Shown here in pieces: positions 27,034-33,225 of a stretch of DNA of 33,225 nucleotides. The notes beneath the pieces were generated by a model that saw only the letters and a list, made by a program, of their open reading frames with translations, searched no databases and was not told the origin of the DNA. The stretch is from Acidobacteriota bacterium (GTDB taxonomy: Bacteria > Acidobacteriota > Terriglobia > Acidiferrales > UBA7541). The DNA is taken from contig QHYL01000260.1 of assembly GCA_003224105.1 (NCBI GenBank), positions 1 to 33,225 on the forward strand, read 5' to 3'. Every line of letters begins with the position of its first letter. Position 1 is the first letter of the stretch. Position numbers and translations under genes: made by a program.

Positions 27034-27813
27034 ATGAGCAGAGTTCCACAACTTCGCCGGGGCTGCGCGCAGAGTCGCGGCGCAAGCGGCTTGCCGGCCA
27101 CCCGCGCGGGAGAAACCAAGAACCGCGTAAGCCCAGAAAACTTGGGGGCGAGAAGTGGGTTCTACGTGCGTTTTGGCAAGAGGATATTTGACTCCGCCGG
27201 AGCCGCCGCGGTGTTGGTGATCGCAGCTCCTTTTCTCCTCCTTTGCGCACTTGCGGTGCGACTAGAGTCTCGAGGTCCAATCTTCTTCCGGCAATGGCGA
27301 GTCGGCCAGAACGGCAAACCTTTCCAGGTCATCAAATTTCGGAGCATGGTTCGTGGAGCGGACAAACAGGGACTGAAAATCACAGCCTCGGGCGACCCGC
27401 GAATCACCAAGATGGGTAGACTTCTTCGACGAAGCAAAATGGATGAACTTCCGCAACTATTCAACGTACTTCGAGGCGAAATGAGCCTTGTAGGACCGCG
27501 CCCGGAAGTGCCGGAGTACACGGCGAAATACAGTCTCGCCGAAAGGAAAGTTCTGGAGGTGAAACCCGGAATCACCGGACCCGCCTCCCTGGCTCACATT
27601 GACGAGGAGCAGCTTCTCGCTGGCCGGTCGGACAAAGAGCATTTCTACGTCAGCACGATCATGCGGCGCAAACTGCAGATCGATCTGGCGTACTGCCGGA
27701 ACGTAGGCTTTGGCGAAGACGTGAAGAACCTATTGTTGACCGCGGGAGCCTTGTTTATGCCGGGAAATTTTCGCGCGAAGAGCATGGAGACCGCCCCGGA
27801 AGGCATCGAGTAG
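27034..27813 (+). CDS. Sugar transferase (polyprenyl-phosphate hexose-1-phosphate transferase, PglC/WbaP C-terminal type)
   Basis: GKRIFDSAGAAAVLVIAAPFLLLCALAVRLESRGPIFFRQWRVGQNGKPFQVIKFRSM; RITKMGRLLRRSKMDELPQLFNVLRGEMSLVGPRPEVPEY. Confidence 0.94.
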   Translation: MSRVPQLRRGCAQSRGASGLPATRAGETKNRVSPENLGARSGFYVRFGKRIFDSAGAAAVLVIAAPFLLLCALAVRLESRGPIFFRQWRVGQNGKPFQVIKFRSMVRGADKQGLKITASGDPRITKMGRLLRRSKMDELPQLFNVLRGEMSLVGPRPEVPEYTAKYSLAERKVLEVKPGITGPASLAHIDEEQLLAGRSDKEHFYVSTIMRRKLQIDLAYCRNVGFGEDVKNLLLTAGALFMPGNFRAKSMETAPEGIE

Positions 27814-27862
27814 ACGGATAAGCAAGCGCGAAGGTCCCCGCAAAGGGCTTCGCACGGGGCTG

Positions 27863-29509
27863 ATGCGTGAGCATGCTACTTCGAAGGAGAAGAAGGCGAT
27901 GTGGAATGCAATGCGAACGACGTTTCAGAGTATCAAGTGGCGGAACGTGGCTCCTCGAATCGTCGCGGATTTCGCGGTGATCCACTGCGCCATGCTGGTT
28001 GCGTTCGGCATTTCGATGGCCTATCAGACGCGGGCGGACGATTTGTCGAGCGTGTCGAATCTGGCAAACACTTTTCGGCACTATTACCTTTCGCAATTTT
28101 TGTTTTTGTCGCTCCTGTTCCCGGCGGCCTTCTTTGCGAACGGACTTTACACACACGTGCGTTACTATCCGACCAAGGCGAAGCTGGAACGATTTACCCT
28201 GGTGGTTTTCCTGTCGCTGACGGTTTTTCTCACCGCGAATTATCTGGTGATCCAGTATAGGAATCCGATCGGCCGGAGCGTCTCGCTCACGTTCGGAGTG
28301 GTAGCTCTGTTGGGATTAGTGGGAACCCGAGTGGGCAAAGAATGGTTCATCGGGGGCGAGCGAATCGAGAGAAGAAAGAGCTCGCGAGCGCCTAAAGACG
28401 GCTTGGTGCTGGTGATCGGCGGGGCCGGGTACATCGGGTGCTGTCTCGTCAGGCGCTTACTCGAGCAGGGCAAGCGCGTTCGCGTATTGGATACTGCGGT
28501 GTACGGGTTGGAACCAATTCAAGATCTTTTGAATCACCCCAACCTGGATTACGTGTATGGCGACTGCCGGAATATTCAGGATGTTGTGAAAGCAATCCGT
28601 CACGTGTCGCGGATTGTTCATTTGGCGGCAATCGTCGGCGACCCGGCCTGCGAGCTCGATCAAAAGACGGCGATTGAAATTAATTACGCCGCGACACGGA
28701 TGCTCATCGAGGTCGCAAAGGGTTGTGGAGTCGAGCGTCTCTTGTTCGCGTCAAGTTGCAGCGTCTACGGCGCTACCGATGAATTCATGGACGAACACTC
28801 GAAGGTGCAGCCAGTTTCCTTGTATGGAGAAACGAAAGTGTCTTCCGAACAGGTACTGCTGGAAAGCGCCAGTTCGGGCTTTCATCCCGTGATCATGCGG
28901 TTTGCCACGGTCTTCGGCCTTTCGAACCGGCCACGGTTCGACCTGGTTGTGAACCTTCTTTCCGCGAAGGCGATGCAGGACGGCCGAATCACCATTTACA
29001 ATGGTCAACAGTGGCGGCCGTTCATTCACGTCAGGGACCTCGCCGAGGCGATCCTGCTGCTTCTCAACGCACCTCTGAGCGCCGTGGACAGGGAAATCTT
29101 CAATGTGGGTGACAACCACTTGAACCATACGCTCGCCGAGGTCGCCGAAGTTATCCAGCGTGTGTTTCCGGGGGCCTGCGTCGAACATCGCGAGAATGCG
29201 GACCGGCGCAATTATCGTGTTGACTTTACGAAGATTGAGAAACGGATCGGATTCCACTGCAAGTACGGGCTGGAAGATGGTGTTCGAGAGGTCAAAGCCG
29301 CGATCGATTCCAACGAAATTGAGGATTACCGGAACATTCGCTTCAGCAACATCGGGTTTCTCCGTGAAATAGGAACGCCCGAGAACAAGAGCGAATTCGA
29401 CGCCGCGGTAATGGCGGCCCTTGGGACCGAGCAAAGTCGCGCAGGTACCGCGGGGAAAATGAGCCAGCAATATTTCCAAGTAAAGACAACCCCAGCTTTG
29501 CCAAGTTAG
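27863..29509 (+). CDS. NAD-dependent epimerase/dehydratase (extended SDR) with N-terminal multi-TM domain
   Basis: About four hydrophobic segments precede the Rossmann motif VLVIGGAGYIGCCLVRRLLEQGKRVRVLD. Active-site features SSCSVYG and SLYGETK are present. ATG 27899 (MWNAMRTTFQ) is an in-frame alternative start. Confidence 0.88.
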   Translation: MREHATSKEKKAMWNAMRTTFQSIKWRNVAPRIVADFAVIHCAMLVAFGISMAYQTRADDLSSVSNLANTFRHYYLSQFLFLSLLFPAAFFANGLYTHVRYYPTKAKLERFTLVVFLSLTVFLTANYLVIQYRNPIGRSVSLTFGVVALLGLVGTRVGKEWFIGGERIERRKSSRAPKDGLVLVIGGAGYIGCCLVRRLLEQGKRVRVLDTAVYGLEPIQDLLNHPNLDYVYGDCRNIQDVVKAIRHVSRIVHLAAIVGDPACELDQKTAIEINYAATRMLIEVAKGCGVERLLFASSCSVYGATDEFMDEHSKVQPVSLYGETKVSSEQVLLESASSGFHPVIMRFATVFGLSNRPRFDLVVNLLSAKAMQDGRITIYNGQQWRPFIHVRDLAEAILLLLNAPLSAVDREIFNVGDNHLNHTLAEVAEVIQRVFPGACVEHRENADRRNYRVDFTKIEKRIGFHCKYGLEDGVREVKAAIDSNEIEDYRNIRFSNIGFLREIGTPENKSEFDAAVMAALGTEQSRAGTAGKMSQQYFQVKTTPALPS

Positions 29510-29529
29510 ATTCCGTTGCAGAGGTCTGT

Positions 29530-30228
29530 ATGTTTTCCGTGGCACTTATTGGCCCCGATGGAGCAGGAAAGTCGACGATCACCCAGGCACTCGTCGAGAC
29601 ATCGCCGTTCGCCTTCAAGGCCATTTACATGGGGGACAACATCGACGCTTGTAACTTCTCTTTGCCTACTTCCCGGCTCGTCCAGTATTGCCGAAAGCGC
29701 CGCCAACGTGGAAACACTGAAAGAACAGCGGGAGGCGAGCCTCCTGTGGGGAACGGCAACCGGAAACCGTCACGTGGACAAATGCTTTGGTCCGCGTGCC
29801 GACTCGTCAATTTCTTGGCCGAAGAGTGGTACCGGCAGCTATTGTCCTGGAGCTACCAGGCGCGTGGATACATCGTTTTGTATGACCGACATTTCCTTTT
29901 TGACTTTTGTCTGGATGGAGTCGACAGCGATGTGTGGCCTCTCGAAAAGCGCCTGCACCGCTGGTTCCTGACATGGCTCTACCCCGCGCCCAATTTGGTG
30001 GTTTATCTGGACGCACCCGCAGCGATCCTCTTCGCCCGCAAGGGAGAAAAGACTCCCGCGGAACTTGAACATCGGCGACAAGCGTTCCTTCGCCAAGGAA
30101 CACGAGTCCGGAACTTTGTGCGAGTGGATGCGATGCAGCCACTCGAGAAGGTTTGTGCCGAGATCTGCAGACTCATTTCTGAATACTCCGGCCGCCCCAG
30201 TACAGCAGACGCCTTTGCCGACTTGTAA
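29530..30228 (+). CDS. Thymidylate-kinase-like P-loop protein
   Basis: VALIGPDGAGKSTITQALVE; YIVLYDRHFLFDFCLDG; NLVVYLDAPAAILFARKGEKTPAELEHRRQAF. Confidence 0.82.
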   Translation: MFSVALIGPDGAGKSTITQALVETSPFAFKAIYMGDNIDACNFSLPTSRLVQYCRKRRQRGNTERTAGGEPPVGNGNRKPSRGQMLWSACRLVNFLAEEWYRQLLSWSYQARGYIVLYDRHFLFDFCLDGVDSDVWPLEKRLHRWFLTWLYPAPNLVVYLDAPAAILFARKGEKTPAELEHRRQAFLRQGTRVRNFVRVDAMQPLEKVCAEICRLISEYSGRPSTADAFADL

Positions 30229-30234
30229 GCATCG

Positions 30235-31134
30235 TTGGGTCGCTTAACTGCACCGACTAACTATGACAATTCCCTGGCCTTCGGCGCCTTGACCAAAGTT
30301 CTCCCACAGTTCCAAATGCGCGGTCCTTATGTCTTCAATTCACTTCGCGATCAATTCACCGCTCGCCTGAAAGCCGAGCAGTTACAAGCTGAGGAACGTT
30401 CAATGAAAAGCCAAAGCGACCTTGTGCGCTCAGTCTTCCAGACAGCTGAGTGGCATCTCAAGGCAGCGTACAACATCCGGATTCGAAGAGAAACGGTACA
30501 AGCATTTCTCAAATACGAATCCTTTACGCGAATCTTGGACATCGGATGCGGTGATGGATCACTCTCGCTGCCTTTGCTCACTGCCGAGCGTTATCTCACG
30601 CTGCTTGATTTTTCCGAGACCATGCTTTCGTTGGTGCGATCGCGAATTCCGAATGAACTGGCCGACCATGTTGAATTGCTCAATCAAAATGTACTTTCCG
30701 CGACCTTGAGGCCGCACAGCTACGACTTGATTCTCTGTGTCGGCGTAATCGCGCATGTGGAGTCGCCTAATGCCCTTCTCGAAAAGATCATCTCTTGGCT
30801 GAAACCGGGAGGGAGCCTGATCCTGCAGAATACAGAGGCAGATCATGTCCTGACCAGCGTCGCACGCTTCTTGGAAAGGATACGCTCCGTTCTCCGTCCG
30901 AAGATATACGACCGAAACCAGCTTCGAAGCTCTGAACTTCTTGGCGCTCTTACTCGTAAGAACTTTGATTTACAAGCAGCGTTTAGCTATGGCTTGCCGT
31001 TGTTGGGGATGCGACGAATCGCTAGCCAAGAGACGCTGTATCGGGTGGTCCGACTCGCTTACGGCGCCTATCCGGATGCACGACTGCCGTCATGCGGTAA
31101 TGAATGTCTTTATTTTCTCAAGGCTAGGCCTTAA
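30235..31134 (+). CDS. Class I SAM-dependent methyltransferase
   Basis: ILDIGCGDGSLSLPLL (motif I), LILCVGVIAHVESPNALLEKIISWLKPGGSLILQNTE. ATG 30316 or 30403 are alternative starts. Confidence 0.85.
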   Translation: MGRLTAPTNYDNSLAFGALTKVLPQFQMRGPYVFNSLRDQFTARLKAEQLQAEERSMKSQSDLVRSVFQTAEWHLKAAYNIRIRRETVQAFLKYESFTRILDIGCGDGSLSLPLLTAERYLTLLDFSETMLSLVRSRIPNELADHVELLNQNVLSATLRPHSYDLILCVGVIAHVESPNALLEKIISWLKPGGSLILQNTEADHVLTSVARFLERIRSVLRPKIYDRNQLRSSELLGALTRKNFDLQAAFSYGLPLLGMRRIASQETLYRVVRLAYGAYPDARLPSCGNECLYFLKARP

Positions 31135-31143
31135 TCCCAAAAA

Positions 31144-32403
31144 ATGGATGCCGCGAGCCGGGATGCGAGAGGGTTCTCTTCTGCCTTCGCCGTTTTGCAG
31201 GCCGATGCGCTGCGTCCTAGGTTTTATGAGCAGGTAACGATGATGTTTCGCGGTCAAGCACGTCAGCTATGGGCGCGTACACTTACGAGCTGCGGTGCAG
31301 TGCCTAGTACGATGGCTTGCGCGGTGGAGCCCCACGCAATTGAGCTGGGAACAATTGAGCTTCCAGAACAAAAGCGGCCCATCCGGGTTCTTGCCGTCAC
31401 CCCGCTGCCTAGCTCCAAGTCCTCGATGATCTACGTCACCAGACAGGTGGCGTCTCTCGAGGCCGTGGGAGTCACCTGCCAGACCTTCAGCGTTGCCTCG
31501 CGCACGTCTCCATGGGTGGTCCTAGGCGAGTGGCGCAGATTGCGCAGAGAGATTCGGAAATTCCAACCTGAGCTAGTGCATGCGCACTACGGAACGGTGA
31601 CAGCATTCTTGGCCGTTCTGAGTACAACCCTCCCAGTCGTAGTCACGTATCGAGGAAGCGATTTGAACCCAAATCGCGGGCGGGGATGGCTGCGCGAGGT
31701 TGTCGGCGTGCTGCTTTCACAAATTGCTGCACTACGAGCGGCACGAATCATCTGCGTGAGCAAGCAGCTAAAGAACAAACTTTGGTGGCGACGAAACCTC
31801 GCCAGCATCATCCCCACGGGAGTGGACATGACTCTCTTCTATCCTCACGACTTGCAGGAAGCGCGCCGGGAGCTTGGATGGGGGCTGAGCGAGCGCGTGG
31901 TGTTCTTCAACGCAAGCGATCCCCTTTGCAAGCGTTTGGATTTAGCCAAGGCGGCCGTTCAATTTGCAGAGTCTTTGTGCGGAAGAATCCGGTTTGCGGT
32001 CCTGAATGGCAATGTTCCTCCCAATCTCATTCCGCTAATGATGAGCGCCGCTGATTGTCTATTACTGACGAGCGACTGGGAAGGTTCTCCTAACGTGGTC
32101 AAAGAGGCGCTTGCTTGCAATCTTCCTGTGGTTTCTGTGGATGTGGGGGATGTCCGGGAACGATTGGACGGAGTCTGGCCATCGCTGATTGTTCCGCGGG
32201 ATGCCCGCGAAATCGGCAAAGCAATTTGCGAGATTCTGGGGCGGGGCCAGAGGTCTAATGGCCGCGAGTCAGAAAAGGATTTGTCAAGCGAAGCCGTCTC
32301 GGCGCGAATTGTCTCGGTCTACAGAGCGCTTCAAATCGATGGTCTAAAGTCTGACTCTGCAGTCTTGGAGACGACCAAATCACCGTCCTCCTTACGAGCC
32401 TGA
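31144..32403 (+). CDS. Glycosyltransferase family 4-like
   Basis: PIRVLAVTPLPSSKSSMIYVTRQVASLEAVGV; ELVHAHYGTVTAFLAVLS; IPTGVDMTLFYP; SDWEGSPNVVKEALACNLPVVSVDVGDVRERL. True start may be near 31240. Confidence 0.9.
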   Translation: MDAASRDARGFSSAFAVLQADALRPRFYEQVTMMFRGQARQLWARTLTSCGAVPSTMACAVEPHAIELGTIELPEQKRPIRVLAVTPLPSSKSSMIYVTRQVASLEAVGVTCQTFSVASRTSPWVVLGEWRRLRREIRKFQPELVHAHYGTVTAFLAVLSTTLPVVVTYRGSDLNPNRGRGWLREVVGVLLSQIAALRAARIICVSKQLKNKLWWRRNLASIIPTGVDMTLFYPHDLQEARRELGWGLSERVVFFNASDPLCKRLDLAKAAVQFAESLCGRIRFAVLNGNVPPNLIPLMMSAADCLLLTSDWEGSPNVVKEALACNLPVVSVDVGDVRERLDGVWPSLIVPRDAREIGKAICEILGRGQRSNGRESEKDLSSEAVSARIVSVYRALQIDGLKSDSAVLETTKSPSSLRA

Positions 32404-32481
32404 GTTTGAGGAGTGAAGAACTGCTTCACTCACCTCAACTCACGTTGCTGATATCTATTTTTACAGAGCGGCTGGCAGCCG

Positions 32482-32775
32482 ATGCCTATGCCAATTGGCC
32501 GGTCCGAGAAGCGTGCGCCGATAGAAATGACTGTGACGCTCACTCGCGTGAGCAAAAGGTCATTCACGGAAAAGACTATCACAGAGAACGTGAGCTCCCA
32601 TGGCGTGCGCGCCGTTACAAAAAAGATATGGGAGGCTGGGGCTGGCTTGCTGATTTGCTTTGCTGGCAAGGACATCCCGGATCAGGCCCGCGTTGTTTAT
32701 TGTCAACGCCTGACAAACAAGAGGTTTGCTGTGGGACTTGCATTATATGTGAAGGAGCAGAAATCGGACGACTGA
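32482..32775 (+). CDS. PilZ domain protein (second)
   Basis: RSEKRAPIEMTVTLTR has RxxxR; ITENVSSHGVRAVTKK has NxSxxG; QARVVYCQRLTNKRFAVGLALY. Confidence 0.78.
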   Translation: MPMPIGRSEKRAPIEMTVTLTRVSKRSFTEKTITENVSSHGVRAVTKKIWEAGAGLLICFAGKDIPDQARVVYCQRLTNKRFAVGLALYVKEQKSDD

Positions 32776-32880
32776 TCCTCGCAACTGCACTGCGTTTCAC
32801 TTTTTTGATCTGGTGCCTACTGCACCATGCGAGCGCTGTGAGCCAGACCTGACCGGAACAATGGAGGCCGCGACATCCCT

Positions 32881-33225
32881 ATGAAAATCGTCATCCACAC
32901 GCAGTATTTTCCGCCGGAGATTGGAGCAGCTCCGAACAGGCTAAGCGCTTTAGCTCACGGCCTGGCGGATGCCGGCCACCAAGTTACGGTGCTCACAGCG
33001 ATGCCCAATTATCCGATGGGCCGCTATTTTCCGGGCTATTCAGGATTGGTCCGGCGCGAAAATCACAATGGCCATGGTGTCATTCGCACATTTATTTACC
33101 CGACTCAAAACGCGGGAATGATAAAGCGGCTCCTGTGCTACTTTTCGTTCGTTTTCTCTTCCGTGGCGCTGGGAGGCCATTTTTTAGATGAGCCGGATTA
33201 CATCCTCACAGAAAGTCCGCCCCTC
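32881..33225 (+). CDS. Glycosyltransferase family 4 (WcaI-like), 3' truncated by the window edge
   Basis: Own translation from ATG 32881: MKIVIHTQYFPPEIGAAPNRLSALAHGLADAGHQVTVLTAMPNYPMGRYFPGYSGLVRRENHNGHGVIRTFIYPTQNAGMIKRLLCYFSFVFSS; open to the window end. Confidence 0.88.
   Translation, partial: MKIVIHTQYFPPEIGAAPNRLSALAHGLADAGHQVTVLTAMPNYPMGRYFPGYSGLVRRENHNGHGVIRTFIYPTQNAGMIKRLLCYFSFVFSSVALGGHFLDEPDYILTESPPL

Noticed and set aside
27828-27853. GCGAAG...CTTCGC inverted repeat between sugar transferase and epimerase genes
   Set aside because: Only 6 bp with no T-run and the downstream gene is co-directional. Weak evidence for a terminator.
32406-32852. 148-aa ORF overlapping the second PilZ gene
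   Set aside because: The alternative frame 32482-32775 has clear PilZ motifs; this one has none.
1-33225. CRISPR array, tRNA, rRNA or intact IS element
   Set aside because: No regularly spaced direct repeats, tRNA-like cloverleaf, rRNA sequence or intact transposase was recognised by reading; a tRNAscan/Infernal/ISfinder run would be needed for certainty.

Overview
The window looks like an accessory exopolysaccharide (EPS) / surface-glycan biosynthesis and export locus, probably from an Acidobacteria-like genome (inferred from protein style only). Every convincing intact gene from about 1.1 kb to the right edge is on the + strand. Gene order: NarL/LuxR-type regulator with a degenerate receiver; PilZ protein; NusG/UpxY-like antiterminator; large secreted SBBP beta-propeller plus choice-of-anchor-D protein; secreted metallophosphoesterase; Wza-like export protein; Wzz/GumC-like chain-length protein; ExeA-like AAA ATPase; degenerate BY-kinase (CpsD-like); HprK-like P-loop protein; two paralogous Wzx flippases flanking a GNAT protein; O-antigen ligase/Wzy; Ig-like plus SGNH-type lipoprotein; decayed TIG/IPT fragment; polysaccharide deacetylase; ATP-grasp; DegT aminotransferase; PglC/WbaP-type sugar transferase; membrane-anchored SDR epimerase; thymidylate-kinase-like protein; methyltransferase; GT4 glycosyltransferase; second PilZ protein; and a second GT4 truncated by the window edge. 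The left flank carries decayed, internally deleted remnants of a tyrosine recombinase and of a phosphoesterase lipoprotein. The most notable signals are: three proteins with apparently lost catalytic or phospho-acceptor residues (pseudo-receiver, pseudo-BY-kinase, metallophosphoesterase with GNHD changed to GVHD); PilZ domains with intact c-di-GMP motifs at both ends of the locus; the TM-SDR fusion next to a sugar transferase lacking its usual TM domain; the Wzx-GNAT-Wzx arrangement; and a possible terminator/anti-terminator structure at 817-892.
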